Shown here: positions 1-8,865 of the stretch, piece after piece
How the letters are laid out: each line of letters opens with the position of its first letter
Numbering within the stretch: position 1 is the stretch's first letter
DNA from: Halomonas litopenaei
Lineage (GTDB): Bacteria; Pseudomonadota; Gammaproteobacteria; Pseudomonadales; Halomonadaceae
Assembly: GCF_003045775.1 (NCBI RefSeq)
Contig: NZ_PXNS01000010.1
Span: 142,220 to 206,219 of the forward strand
Reading direction: 5' to 3'
Length of the DNA: 64,000 bases
The notes under the pieces: model-generated
Database searches by the model: none
Told to the model about the DNA's origin: nothing
Seen by the model: the letters and a program-made list of their open reading frames with translations, nothing else
Made by a program: the position numbers and the translations under genes

Positions 1-10
1 GAATCAAGGG

Positions 11-1405
11 ATGAAAACCACCATCTATCGCGGCCGCCTCTGGGCCGCACTGGCGGCGGCATTGCTGCTGGTCGGCTGTGGTCAGGAAGAAGACCCGTCC
101 GCCGGTCAGGCCGGTGGTCAGCCACCCGCCAAGGCCATCGAGGTGGCCGAGCTGGCCTACCAGGACATTCCACTGGACAAGTCCTACCCCTCCAAGCTGA
201 TGAGCGAGCAGGAAGTCACCCTGGTCGCACGTGTCACCGGTGTGCTCGAGGAGCGCAAGTTCGAACCCGGCGATCAGGTCGAGCAGGGTGAGAGCCTCTA
301 CACCATCGAGCCGGACCTGTACGAGGCCACCGTGGCCCAGCGCGAGGCCGACCTGGCCAGCGCCCAGGCCGAGCTGTCGCGGGCCGAGCGTGACGCCAAT
401 CGTTTCCAGCAACTGGCAGCCCAGAACTCGGTGAGCCGTCAGCAGGTCGACCAGGCCCTGGCCGACGCGCGCGTCGCGCGGGCCAGCGTGGCCCAGGCCG
501 AGGCGGCGCTGAAGAGCGCCCAGCTCGACCTGGACTACGCCGAGGTCACGGCGCCGGTGTCTGGCGTGATCGGTCTCAGTGAGGTCAATGTCGGCAACCT
601 TGTGTCACCCAATACCGAACTTGCCACCATCACTCCGTTGGATCCGCTTGAGGTCCGTTTCCAGATGCCTCAGAACGACGCCTTCGAGCTGCGTCGTCAG
701 TTGAAGGACATGAGCATCGAGGACATCGCCGCCTCGCTCGAAGCGTTCTCTTCGCGTGGGGATGAGCCTGCCGTGCTCAGCGGCCACCTGGACTTCCTTG
801 GCTCCCGTGTCGATCCCGAGACCAGCACCGTCCAGGCGGAGGCCACCTTTGCCAACCCGGACGGCGCGGTTCTGCCGGGTCAGTACGTGCGCGTGAAGAT
901 CGAGGGGCTGGCGCGTTTCGGCGTGCTGGCGGTGCCGGAGCTGGCGTTGACCCAGGGCCTGATGGGCCCGCAGGTCTACGTGCTTGATGAAGACAACGTC
1001 GCCAGGGCGCGTCCGGTGCAGCTCGGCGAGCTGGCGGGCGCCTGGCAGATCATCCTCGACGGCGTCGAACCCGGCGAGCGTGTGGTGGTCGGTGATCCGG
1101 GCAGCCTGAAGCCGGGTACCCCGATCGATCCCCAGCCGTTCGACGGCGACGCCGAGGCACTGATGCAAGAAGCCCAGTACGAGCAGCAGGGGCAGGGCGC
1201 CGGCCAGGCCGCGCCCGAGCAAGCTGAGCAGGAAGCGGCGTCACCGGGCGAGCCAGCGGCCGATCAGAGCGGGCAGGGCACTGCGGAGAGCGCTGGTCAG
1301 GGCGAGGATGCCGCGAGTGCCACCCAGGCCGCCCAGCAGGCGCCGATGAACGCGCCGCAGGGCGATCAGGAGGCCGAGGAGGCTCGAGGAGAGGGTAACG
1401 AATGA
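11..1405 (+). CDS. RND efflux periplasmic adaptor (AcrA/MexA-type lipoprotein)
   Basis: This is the membrane fusion protein of a tripartite RND efflux pump, linking the inner-membrane pump to an outer-membrane channel. The N-terminus is a lipoprotein signal ending in LLVGC, so the lipidated residue is Cys23. A biotinyl-lipoyl half motif (VTGVLEERKFEPGDQVEQG, about 75-95), an alpha-hairpin rich in Ala/Gln/Glu (about 105-165) and the second lipoyl half (TAPVSGVIG) follow in AcrA order. The last 90 residues or so are a low-complexity Gln/Ala/Glu/Gly tail that typical AcrA proteins lack. The stop overlaps the start of the pump gene (ATGA), so the two are translationally coupled. The gene lies at the window edge, so its promoter is not fully visible. 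Confidence 0.93.
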   Translation: MKTTIYRGRLWAALAAALLLVGCGQEEDPSAGQAGGQPPAKAIEVAELAYQDIPLDKSYPSKLMSEQEVTLVARVTGVLEERKFEPGDQVEQGESLYTIEPDLYEATVAQREADLASAQAELSRAERDANRFQQLAAQNSVSRQQVDQALADARVARASVAQAEAALKSAQLDLDYAEVTAPVSGVIGLSEVNVGNLVSPNTELATITPLDPLEVRFQMPQNDAFELRRQLKDMSIEDIAASLEAFSSRGDEPAVLSGHLDFLGSRVDPETSTVQAEATFANPDGAVLPGQYVRVKIEGLARFGVLAVPELALTQGLMGPQVYVLDEDNVARARPVQLGELAGAWQIILDGVEPGERVVVGDPGSLKPGTPIDPQPFDGDAEALMQEAQYEQQGQGAGQAAPEQAEQEAASPGEPAADQSGQGTAESAGQGEDAASATQAAQQAPMNAPQGDQEAEEARGEGNE

Positions 1406-4400
1406 ATTTCGCCAACTTCTTCATCAAGCGGCCGATCTTCGCCTCGGTCCTGGCAATCATCCTGACCATCATCGGGGCGATGAGCATGCGGGTACTGCCG
1501 ATCGAGCAGTATCCCAGCGTGGTGCCGCCCACGGTGTCGGTCAGCGCCACCTTCCCGGGGGCCGACGCCGAGACCGTGGCGCAGACGGTGGCCGCGCCGC
1601 TGGCGGAGGCGATCAACGGCGTCGAGAACATGCTCTATATGAACTCGACCAGCTCCGACAACGGCTCCATGAGCCTGAGCGTGGCCTTCGACATCGGGAC
1701 CGACGGTGATATCAACACCATCAACGTCAACAACCGGGTCCAGGGCGCGCTGTCCCAGTTGCCCGAGGCGGTGCAGGAGCAGGGCGTCCAGGTCGAGCTG
1801 CGTTCCAGCTCGATCCTGATGCTGGTGTCGTTGATCTCGCCCCAGGACGACTACGACAACATCTACATGCAGAACTACGCCACCCTGAACATTCTCGACG
1901 AGCTGCGCCAGATTCCCGGCGTCGGTGAGGCCGAGGTGCTGGGCGGTGGCGAGTTCGCCATGCGCATCTGGATGGACCCCAACAAGCTGGCCGAGTACGA
2001 CCTGACCCCCACCGAGGTGGCGGCGGCGATTCGTGCCCAGAACACCGAGGTACCGGCGGGTAGCCTGGCGTCCACGCCGATCGACAGCCCGCGAGCCTTC
2101 ACCTACACCATCACCGCCGGCGGACGTCTGTCCAGCGCCGACGACTTCCGCGACATCCTGCTGCGCACCAACGAGGACGGCTCTGCGCTGCGCCTGGATG
2201 ACGTCGCACGGATCGAGCTGGGCGCCTCCTTCTATGGCGTCGAGGCGCGCCTCAACGGCGCCATCATGACGCCGATCATGATCCAGCAGCAGCCGGGCGC
2301 CAATGCGCTGCAGACGGCAGACATGGTCAAGGAAAAGATGAACGAGCTGGAGGTGCGCTTCCCGCCGGGCCTCGAGTACGTGGTGCCCTACGACACCACC
2401 CTGTTCATCGACGCCTCGGTGGAAACCGTCTTCCACACCTTTATCGAAGCCTTCCTGATCGTCGGCGTCATCCTGTTCATCTTCCTGCAGAACTGGCGCT
2501 TTACCGTGATCGCCATGTCGGTGGTGCCGGTATCGGTACTGGCCACCTTTGCCGGCTTCTACGTGTTCGGCTTCTCGATCAACCTTTTGACGCTGTTCGC
2601 TCTGGTGCTGTCCATCGGCATCGTGGTGGATGACGCCATCCTGGTGGTGGAGAACGTCGAAAGGGTGCTGTCGGAGGACGAGGAGATCACGGTTCGCCAG
2701 GCCACCATCCAGGCCATGAAGGAGGTCGGTGGGCCGGTCATCGCCACCTCGCTGATCATGGCGGCGGTGTTCGTGCCGGTGGCCTTCCTCGGCGGCTTTA
2801 CCGGGCAGATCTATCAGCAGTTCGCCCTGACAATCGCCATCTCGGTGGCGTTCTCGGCGCTGATGGCATTGACCTTCACCCCGGCGCTGTCGGCGATCTT
2901 CATCAAGCACGACCTGCACAAGAAGGAATCCTCCTTCATGCGGGCGGTGCGCACCCCGCTGCGCCTGTTCGACCGCTTCTTCGACGGCGTCACCAGGGTG
3001 TTCATGGTGGCGGTCAAGGCGCTGGTCAAGGCCTGGGTGCTGACCCTGCTGCTGGTGGGGCTGGTCGGGGCCGGTTCCTTCTGGCTCTACGAGAACACGC
3101 CCTCGACGCTGGTGCCGGAAACCGACCAGGGCATCGCCCTGGCAGCCGTCAGCCTGCCGGACTCGGCATCGCTCAGCCGCACCAAGGCCTATATGGCCGA
3201 GGTCAGCAAGCGCATCGAGGAAGTGCCCGGTGTGCGCTATTCCTCGGCCATCGCCGGTTACGACATGCTGACCAGCTCGGTCAACACCGCGCGCGGCATC
3301 ATCTTCATCAACATGGACAACTGGGACGAGCGCGAGACCACGGTGGATGACCTGATCGGCCGGATCTTCCAGATCGGTGCCGAGGTCGACGGCGGCAACG
3401 TCATGGCCTTCAACATGCCGCCGATCATCGGCCTGTCCACCACCGGCGGCTTCACCGGCTACCTGCAGTCGTTCTCCGGTGCCACCCCCGAGGAGATCTA
3501 CCAGGCCTCGCTCAAGGTGATGCAGGCGGCCAATCAGGATCCGGCGCTCAACCAGGTGTTCTCGACCTTCAGCGTCAACGTGCCGTCCTTCCGGGCCGAG
3601 ATCGACCAGCAGAAGGCGCTGAGCTACGGCGTGTCGCTGACCGACCTCAATGCCACTCTGTCGAACACCTTCGGCAATGGCTTCGTCAACTTCTTCAGCT
3701 ACCAGAACCGCAACTTCCAGGTCTACCTGCAGAACGAGGCGGAGTACCGCGACACCCCGGACGATATCAACAACGTCTATGTGCGCGGCGGCAACGGTGA
3801 GCGGATTCCGCTGTCGGAGTTCGTGACCCTCGAGCGCAAGGCCGCCCCTGCGGTAGTCACCCGTTTCGGTGTCTACTCGGCGGCCCAGTTCCAGGGTGGC
3901 CCGGCGGAAGGCTACTCCTCGACTCAGGCGCTCCAGGCCATGGAGCGGATCGTCCAGGATACGCTTGGCAGCGACTGGGGCATGGGCTGGACCGGTACCG
4001 CCTACCAGGAGAGCGAAGCGGGTAACGCCGGCACCATCGCCATCATCTTCGGCATGGTCATGGTGTTCCTGATCCTGGCGGCGCAGTACGAGAGCTGGTC
4101 ATTGCCGCTGGCGGTACTGACCGCCACGCCGTTCGCCTTCCTCGGGGGCATCGCCGGTATCGCCATGCGTGGTCTGGATACCAGCGTCTATGTCCAGATC
4201 GGGGTATTGGTGGTCATCGGCCTGGCGGCAAAGAACGCCATCCTGATCGTCGAGTTCGCCGAGTTGCAGCGCAAGGAGATGGGCAAGACCATCCGCGAGG
4301 CGGCGATCACCGCGGCGGAGCTGCGTTTCCGGCCCATCGTGATGACCTCCATGGCATTCATCTTCGGCACCCTGCCGCTGGCCATGGCCACCGGCGCCAG

Positions 4401-4596
4401 TGACACCAGCAGCCACCACATCGGTACCACGGTGGCCATGGGCATGGCCTCGGTGGCGATACTGGGTAGCTGTTTCGTGCCGTCGTTCTACGCCATGATC
4501 GCGTCGCTCTCCCTGCGCTTGTTCGGAGAGCGTGGTTCCGACGACGATGAGGACGAGAACGCCTCAGAAGCCAAGGGCACTGCCACCGATCATTGA
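1402..4596 (+). CDS. RND multidrug efflux pump, HAE1 family (AcrB/MexB-like)
   Basis: Inner-membrane proton-driven pump of 1064 residues, the normal length for the HAE1 family. It opens with the typical FFIKRPIFASVLAI. The proton relay is intact: Asp410-Asp411 in GIVVDDAILVVENV of TM4 and Lys944 in GLAAKNAILIVEF of TM10. Two large periplasmic loops separate the two six-helix halves. It overlaps the adaptor gene by 4 bases. No outer-membrane channel gene follows, so the pump probably borrows a TolC/OprM protein encoded elsewhere. Substrates cannot be told from sequence; solvents, dyes and hydrophobic drugs are usual for the family. A nearby TetR gene is the likely local regulator. Confidence 0.96.
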   Translation: MNFANFFIKRPIFASVLAIILTIIGAMSMRVLPIEQYPSVVPPTVSVSATFPGADAETVAQTVAAPLAEAINGVENMLYMNSTSSDNGSMSLSVAFDIGTDGDINTINVNNRVQGALSQLPEAVQEQGVQVELRSSSILMLVSLISPQDDYDNIYMQNYATLNILDELRQIPGVGEAEVLGGGEFAMRIWMDPNKLAEYDLTPTEVAAAIRAQNTEVPAGSLASTPIDSPRAFTYTITAGGRLSSADDFRDILLRTNEDGSALRLDDVARIELGASFYGVEARLNGAIMTPIMIQQQPGANALQTADMVKEKMNELEVRFPPGLEYVVPYDTTLFIDASVETVFHTFIEAFLIVGVILFIFLQNWRFTVIAMSVVPVSVLATFAGFYVFGFSINLLTLFALVLSIGIVVDDAILVVENVERVLSEDEEITVRQATIQAMKEVGGPVIATSLIMAAVFVPVAFLGGFTGQIYQQFALTIAISVAFSALMALTFTPALSAIFIKHDLHKKESSFMRAVRTPLRLFDRFFDGVTRVFMVAVKALVKAWVLTLLLVGLVGAGSFWLYENTPSTLVPETDQGIALAAVSLPDSASLSRTKAYMAEVSKRIEEVPGVRYSSAIAGYDMLTSSVNTARGIIFINMDNWDERETTVDDLIGRIFQIGAEVDGGNVMAFNMPPIIGLSTTGGFTGYLQSFSGATPEEIYQASLKVMQAANQDPALNQVFSTFSVNVPSFRAEIDQQKALSYGVSLTDLNATLSNTFGNGFVNFFSYQNRNFQVYLQNEAEYRDTPDDINNVYVRGGNGERIPLSEFVTLERKAAPAVVTRFGVYSAAQFQGGPAEGYSSTQALQAMERIVQDTLGSDWGMGWTGTAYQESEAGNAGTIAIIFGMVMVFLILAAQYESWSLPLAVLTATPFAFLGGIAGIAMRGLDTSVYVQIGVLVVIGLAAKNAILIVEFAELQRKEMGKTIREAAITAAELRFRPIVMTSMAFIFGTLPLAMATGASDTSSHHIGTTVAMGMASVAILGSCFVPSFYAMIASLSLRLFGERGSDDDEDENASEAKGTATDH

Positions 4597-4652
4597 ACCA
4601 GTGGGCGGGTCAACATGACCGCCCCTCATCGGTAGAATGGTTGATGCAGGTC

Positions 4653-4685
4653 AAAGCGCCGCCTTTCCAGGCGGCGCTTTTTTTT
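4653..4685 (+). terminator. Rho-independent terminator of the RND operon
   Basis: A perfect 12-bp stem (AAAGCGCCGCCT / AGGCGGCGCTTT) with a TTCC loop runs directly into a T tract, 57 bases after the pump stop codon. It should end the adaptor-pump transcript. Confidence 0.92.
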
Positions 4686-4773
4686 ATGCTGCAGAGGCGG
4701 TGAGTCGCTGGTGACAGGGAGTTTTTTATTGCGTATTACACGCTTGTGGCGGGCCTGGGGGAAGTGTGCAGCG

Positions 4774-4800
4774 CAGCATGTTGTGCATTGCAACATGCTG
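4774..4800. promoter_or_regulatory. Perfect inverted repeat, 10-bp arms
   Basis: CAGCATGTTG and CAACATGCTG are separated by 7 bases (TGCATTG), about 100 bases upstream of the YqiJ-like gene. No T tract follows, so an operator or RNA hairpin is more likely than a terminator. The cognate factor is unknown. Confidence 0.5.
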
Positions 4801-4900
4801 TCGCCAAAGGAAAAATTGGGATGTGCGGGTCGAGGTTTGTGGCCTATGGCGCTATGCTGCGGGTAGCAAGTACGCAAGTGGCAACGCCACGGGAGGTGGT

Positions 4901-5641
4901 ATGGACATAACGCTGATCAGGGACATTGCCCTGAGTTTTCCGCTGATTCTGTTCACGGTGCTGCTTCCACTCGTCGCGCTCTACTGGATCCTGGTGGCAT
5001 TGAAGCTGGTGCCGCTGCAGTTGTTCGAACGTGACAGCCTGCGTGACGATCATATGGCCAGCACGATGGTATCGCTGGGGTTTGCCGGGGTGCCAGTGAC
5101 GGTGGCCCTGACCGCGTTGATCCTGTTTGCCGCGGTCTTCACGCTGGTGGCGGAACTGCTGATTCTGCAGTGGGTCAACCTGGCGATCGTGATCGTGCCG
5201 CTGGGCATCGTGGTGCTGTGGGGAGCCTTTGCGCTGTCGTCCCCGCTGGCATCCCGCTTCTGTCGGGTACTGTTGAAGCGCTATCGCGATCGGCCCTCGT
5301 TCAACCGCCGTTGCCTGCTGGGCGAGCGTGTCCAGGTGGTCGGCTTCATCGATGGCCAGGGGTGCTGCCGTGCGGTGCTCTGCTCGGACGGAACCCGGGA
5401 GATCTGCCTGAGGGGCAAGCCGGGGGCGATGCCTCGGGAAGGGGAAGTACGGGTGCTGGTCAAGTACCTGGAAGAGCACGACAGCTTCCGCTCGGTGGCC
5501 GAGCAGGAGTTCCTCGATGCGCGTACCCGGCTTGTAAGGCTCAAGCTGATCGAGCGCCATGAACCGGTACCACCCCATGAGGCACCGACGCACGGGCATC
5601 ACTACCACGGCCATCGTCACTCCCACGGCCATCAGCATTGA
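4901..5641 (+). CDS. YqiJ-like inner-membrane OB-fold protein with His-rich tail
   Basis: A 246-residue membrane protein. The start at 4901 is chosen because a GGGAGGTGGT ribosome site sits directly before the ATG. Three hydrophobic segments (about 12-36, 60-85, 90-115) are followed by a soluble beta-rich domain (about 130-200) reminiscent of the NfeD/YqiJ (DUF1449) OB fold. YqiJ proteins often accompany flotillin-like YqiK, but none is next to it here. The last 20 residues are extremely His-rich (HGHHYHGHRHSHGHQH), which suggests divalent metal binding. It lies between the RND pump and its probable TetR regulator. Function is not established; the family match is by overall architecture. Confidence 0.7.
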   Translation: MDITLIRDIALSFPLILFTVLLPLVALYWILVALKLVPLQLFERDSLRDDHMASTMVSLGFAGVPVTVALTALILFAAVFTLVAELLILQWVNLAIVIVPLGIVVLWGAFALSSPLASRFCRVLLKRYRDRPSFNRRCLLGERVQVVGFIDGQGCCRAVLCSDGTREICLRGKPGAMPREGEVRVLVKYLEEHDSFRSVAEQEFLDARTRLVRLKLIERHEPVPPHEAPTHGHHYHGHRHSHGHQH

Positions 5642-5692
5642 AGCGTGTCGAGCCCTTCTCGAGTCGATCGAGTAGCAGTTCGCGACGACGGG

Positions 5693-6307
5693 TCAGTCGC
5701 GACCGATCAGGCGGATCAGGTCATCGACCAGGGCAGGGCCTCGTTCACTGAGAGTGAAAGCCTGGGGCGCCCGTAGCCACTCCCAGAACAGCCCGCTCAG
5801 GGCATAGTGAAACAGGTCGGTGGCACGCTCCGGGCTAAGCCCGGGGCGTAGCTGCTGCTTGAGATCAGCCTGCTTGAACTGGCGCAGCAAGGCCTGGCAG
5901 GTTTCTCGGGCGATCTCGGCCTTGGCCTCCAGCGGGTCGAAATCGTCGGTACGCTCGCAGTGGTGCAGCAGGATGCCGTGAACCCGGCGGTGGCGCGGAG
6001 TATCGGCCTGGCGCAGCCCGGCATGACAGCTCAAGCGAATGGCCTCAAGAGGGTGATGATCGACCGAGGAGTCGTCGAGCTCATTGAGCAGGTCCTCGAA
6101 CGGCAGATGGACACGCTCCAGCATGGCCCTGAACAGATCGCCCTTGTTGCGAAAATGCCAGTAAAGGGCGCCCCGGGTGACGCCGGCCCGTCGCGAGATG
6201 ACCTCGAGCGAGGCGCGCGAGACGCCGCGCTCGAGGAACACTTCCTCTGCTGCGTCGAGCAATGCGGCTCGGGTGGCGGCGGCTTCTTGCTTGGTACGGC
6301 GGGGCAT
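5693..6307 (-). CDS. TetR/AcrR-family transcriptional repressor
   Basis: A 204-residue one-component regulator. The N-terminal TetR helix-turn-helix is textbook: RAALLDAAEEVFLERGVSRASLEVISRRAGVTRGALYWHF, with the GALYWHFRNKGDLF signature typical of AcrR/TtgR/MexZ efflux repressors. The rest is an all-helical ligand-binding domain. It sits 1.1 kb from the RND operon and is divergent from the deacylase gene. A perfect inverted repeat covers its own promoter region, as expected for autorepression. Control of the RND pump is inferred from family and proximity only. Confidence 0.9.
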   Translation of the reverse strand: MPRRTKQEAAATRAALLDAAEEVFLERGVSRASLEVISRRAGVTRGALYWHFRNKGDLFRAMLERVHLPFEDLLNELDDSSVDHHPLEAIRLSCHAGLRQADTPRHRRVHGILLHHCERTDDFDPLEAKAEIARETCQALLRQFKQADLKQQLRPGLSPERATDLFHYALSGLFWEWLRAPQAFTLSERGPALVDDLIRLIGRD

Positions 6308-6333
6308 GGGGGCGGGGCGCTCCGGCGGTGGGT

Positions 6334-6357
6334 CAGTCCGCGTATTCTACCGGACTG
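6334..6357. promoter_or_regulatory. Candidate TetR operator (CAGTCCG-N10-CGGACTG)
   Basis: A perfect inverted repeat with 7-bp arms and a 10-bp spacer lies 27 bases upstream of the TetR start. On the minus strand the spacer contains TAGAAT, a plausible -10 box for the tetR gene. The 24-bp size and the position fit TetR-family operators. Confidence 0.6.
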
Positions 6358-6489
6358 GCCCCGCGAGATCAGCGGCATCGATACGCGCACTGAGGTAAAT
6401 TGGGCTCGTTTTGGCGACGTCACAAAGGTATAAGGACGACAGGTGCTGTCGTGTTTTCGACGGCGCGGCATGGCGACTAAGGAACTTCC

Positions 6490-7524
6490 ATGGCAAGAGC
6501 CCCCTTCGAACTGGCCGGCATTACCGTCAAGCCGGGCACGCGTGCCCAGATCGACGTGCCGGTGGCCAAACTTTACACCCATGCACCGCTGGACATCCCG
6601 GTGGAGGTCGTTCACGGACGCCAGCCCGGTCCCACCTTGCTGGTGTGCAGCGCCATCCATGGCGACGAGATAAACGGCGTCGAGATCGTCAGGCGTCTGT
6701 TGCGTTCGCGCCAGATCAACCGTCTGCGCGGCACCCTGATCGCGGTGCCGATCGTCAATATCTTCGGCTTCGTTCAGCACTCTCGCTATCTGCCGGATCG
6801 GCGCGATCTCAATCGCTGCTTTCCCGGCAGTGAATCAGGCTCGCTCGGGGGGCGTATCGCGGCGCTGTTTCGCGAGCAGATCGTCGATCACGCGACCCAC
6901 ATCATCGACCTTCATACCGGCGCCATCCACCGCACCAACCTGCCGCAGATCCGCGCCCAGCTGGGTGACGCCGGCGAGGAGACCCGGCGCATGGCCGACG
7001 CCTTCGGCGCCCCGGTGATTCTCAACGCCGAGCTGCGCGAAGGCAGCCTTCGCCACTACGCCCAGACTCGCGGTACGCCAGTGCTCACTTACGAAGCCGG
7101 CGAGGCGCTGCGCTTCGACGAGTGGGCGATCACCGCTGGTGTCCGAGGGGTGCTGCGGGTGATGCGCCGGCTCGACATGCTCACCGGCGAGCAACGCCGG
7201 CGCAAGCCGCCGGCAGCGGAGGTCGCCAATGGGTCGAGCTGGGCGCGTGCGCCCATCGACGGCATCTTGAGGCCCAAGGTGCGCCTGGGTGCCCGGGTCG
7301 CCAAGGGGCAGGTGCTGGGCAAGGTCGCCGATCCCTTCGGTGAGACCGAAGGCGAGATCCTGTCCATGGCCGACGGCATCGTCATCGGCATGAGCCGGCT
7401 GCCCCTGGCCAACGAAGGCGAGGCGCTGTTCCATATCGCCCGCTTCGACGCCATCGAAGAAGCCGAAAGCGCCATCGAGACCTTCCATTCGAGCCTGGAG
7501 CCGCCGCCCGATTCACTCTACTAG
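6490..7524 (+). CDS. Succinylglutamate desuccinylase/aspartoacylase (AstE) family zinc hydrolase
   Basis: A 344-residue M14-like carboxypeptidase-fold deacylase. The zinc site is visible: His and Glu in SAIHGDEINGVEIV (about 56-70), His in IIDLHTGAIH, and the catalytic Glu in LTYEAGEALRF. A C-terminal beta-barrel with lipoyl-like features (about 250-330) is typical of the DUF2817/AstE_AspA subfamily and not of true AstE from the arginine succinyltransferase operon. No ast genes adjoin it, so the natural acyl-amino-acid substrate is unknown. A good ribosome site (AAGGAA) precedes the ATG at 6490. It diverges from tetR, so the shared spacer could regulate both. Confidence 0.85.
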   Translation: MARAPFELAGITVKPGTRAQIDVPVAKLYTHAPLDIPVEVVHGRQPGPTLLVCSAIHGDEINGVEIVRRLLRSRQINRLRGTLIAVPIVNIFGFVQHSRYLPDRRDLNRCFPGSESGSLGGRIAALFREQIVDHATHIIDLHTGAIHRTNLPQIRAQLGDAGEETRRMADAFGAPVILNAELREGSLRHYAQTRGTPVLTYEAGEALRFDEWAITAGVRGVLRVMRRLDMLTGEQRRRKPPAAEVANGSSWARAPIDGILRPKVRLGARVAKGQVLGKVADPFGETEGEILSMADGIVIGMSRLPLANEGEALFHIARFDAIEEAESAIETFHSSLEPPPDSLY

Positions 7525-7605
7525 GCCTCAAGGCGTGAAGCGGTTCACCCAAGAGCCAAGGTTGCACATGCAGGTGAGCACTCGCTTACCTTAAGGCATG
7601 AGGGT

Positions 7606-7664
7606 GGCGATAGGGGTAGCGGCAGAGGTAGCGGCAGCAGTAGCGGTAGGGCTAGCGAGACAGA
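7606..7664. repeat. Short imperfect hexamer repeats (TAGCGG-like)
   Basis: Units of the form TAGCGG(C/T)(A/G) recur about six times at irregular spacing between the deacylase stop and the terminator. This is simple-sequence DNA with no evident function. Confidence 0.5.
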
Positions 7665-7717
7665 TGTCCGGAGGGCTTGATGAATATCGAGTCCCCAACC
7701 CCGGACCCAATAAAGAA

Positions 7718-7751
7718 CGGCCGAGCAGATCGCTCGGCCGCTCTCTTTTTT
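7718..7751 (+). terminator. Rho-independent terminator between deacylase gene and dusA
   Basis: A perfect 9-bp stem (CGGCCGAGC / GCTCGGCCG, loop AGATC) is followed by CTCTC and six T. On the minus strand the stem is followed by TTCTTTATT, so it can also serve convergent dusA. Confidence 0.88.
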
Positions 7752-7795
7752 GCAGGGCAATTTTGCCCGTGCAGCGGAGTGTCGTGCAGCCGTTG

Positions 7796-8797
7796 TCAGG
7801 CGCTGACGGGCTCCGGCACCAGGCCCAGGGCATCGTCGAACACCGCCAGGCCCGCGCCGTCGCGATGAGCGTTCTCCGACAGATGTCGCCGGAAGCGGCG
7901 CCCGCCGGGGCAGCCCTGGAACAGGCCAAGCAGATGGCGGGTGATATGGTTGAGCTTGGCGCCTTCTTCCAGGCGGCGCTGGATGTAAGGGCGTAGCGCC
8001 ATGGCGGCGGCGTGGCGACTGTCAGCAGGCCCCGGCTCGCCGTAGATCGCCTGGTCTACCTGGGCCAGCAGCCAGGGATTCTGGTAGGCCTCGCGACCCA
8101 CCATCACGCTGTCGACGTGATTAAGCTGCGTCTGGCACTCCTCGAGGCTCTTGATGCCGCCGTTGATGCCGATATGCAGATCGGGGCGACTGGCCTTCAA
8201 GCGATGCACCCGCGGATAATTCAGCGGCGGCACGTCGCGGTTTTCCTTGGGGGACAGCCCCTGCAGCCAGGCCTTGCGCGCGTGCACGATAAACACCTCG
8301 CAGCCGGCGTCGGCCACCTGGGTGATAAAGCGCTCGAGATCGGCGTCCTCGTCCTGATCGTCGATCCCGATACGGCACTTCACTGTCACCGGAATCGACA
8401 CCGCCTCGCGCATCGTCGCCACCGCCAGCGCCACCTTGTCCGGATGACCCATCAGGCAGGCCCCGATCAGGTTGTTCTGGACCCTGTCGCTGGGGCAACC
8501 CACGTTGAGATTGACCTCGTCATAGCCCCACTCCTCGGCGATCGCCGCGCACTCGGCGAGTTCCCCAGGATCGCTGCCACCTAACTGCAGCGCCAGCGGA
8601 TGCTCCACCTCGTCGTAGCCGAGGAAGCGCTCGCGCGGACGCCCGTGAAGGATCGCACCAGTGGTCACCATCTCGGTGTACAAGAGCGTCCGGCGCGTCA
8701 GGGTGCGCGCGAATACGCGGTAGTCGCGTGTCGTCCAGTCCATCATCGGCGCCACGGAAAAGCGGCGGGCCTGGGCCAGGGGATCTCGGTCAGTCAT
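7796..8797 (-). CDS. dusA: tRNA-dihydrouridine(20/20a) synthase DusA
   Basis: An FMN/NADPH-dependent flavoenzyme that reduces U20/U20a in the tRNA D-loop. The TIM-barrel start RRFSVAPMMDWTTRDYRVFAR, the active-site loop NVGCPSDRVQNNLIGACLM with the catalytic Cys, HARKAWLQGLSPKENR and the FMN-binding INGGI and MVGREAYQNPW segments are all diagnostic of DusA rather than DusB or DusC. Length is 333 residues from MTDRD; an ATG two codons upstream (8803) is equally possible. The 5' end and leader of this gene are repeated at 9501-9594. In other bacteria the 5' end of dusA is a known integration site for prophages and islands, which bears on that repeat. Confidence 0.96.
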   Translation of the reverse strand: MTDRDPLAQARRFSVAPMMDWTTRDYRVFARTLTRRTLLYTEMVTTGAILHGRPRERFLGYDEVEHPLALQLGGSDPGELAECAAIAEEWGYDEVNLNVGCPSDRVQNNLIGACLMGHPDKVALAVATMREAVSIPVTVKCRIGIDDQDEDADLERFITQVADAGCEVFIVHARKAWLQGLSPKENRDVPPLNYPRVHRLKASRPDLHIGINGGIKSLEECQTQLNHVDSVMVGREAYQNPWLLAQVDQAIYGEPGPADSRHAAAMALRPYIQRRLEEGAKLNHITRHLLGLFQGCPGGRRFRRHLSENAHRDGAGLAVFDDALGLVPEPVSA

Positions 8798-8865
8798 CGG
8801 CATCAAGAAGTCGGGCAGGAGAGGGCGCGTAGTGTACCAGCCCCAAGGGGGCGTTTTCATTGTTG
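8773..8865. repeat. Direct repeat copy 1: dusA leader and first codons
   Basis: This stretch, covering the dusA start and its upstream leader, recurs at 9501-9594 in the same orientation with a handful of mismatches and small indels. Shared blocks include CCAGGGGATCTCGGTCAG, CATCGGCATCAAG and GCGTTTTCAT. It could be one end of a decayed dusA-targeted integration. Confidence 0.8.

Larger units (their letters stand above)
4597..4900. other. Intergenic region between the RND operon and the YqiJ-like gene
   Basis: This gap of about 300 bases holds the RND terminator and a perfect inverted repeat (listed separately). I see no convincing gene in it. An in-frame extension of the downstream gene back to 4766 is possible but lacks a ribosome site and membrane-protein character. 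Confidence 0.6.

Noticed and set aside
1366..2919. Long open frame antisense to the RND pump (about 517 codons)
   Set aside because: It is His/Arg/Asp/Gly-rich shadow sequence with no domain, lying opposite a well-conserved pump gene. High GC makes such frames common.
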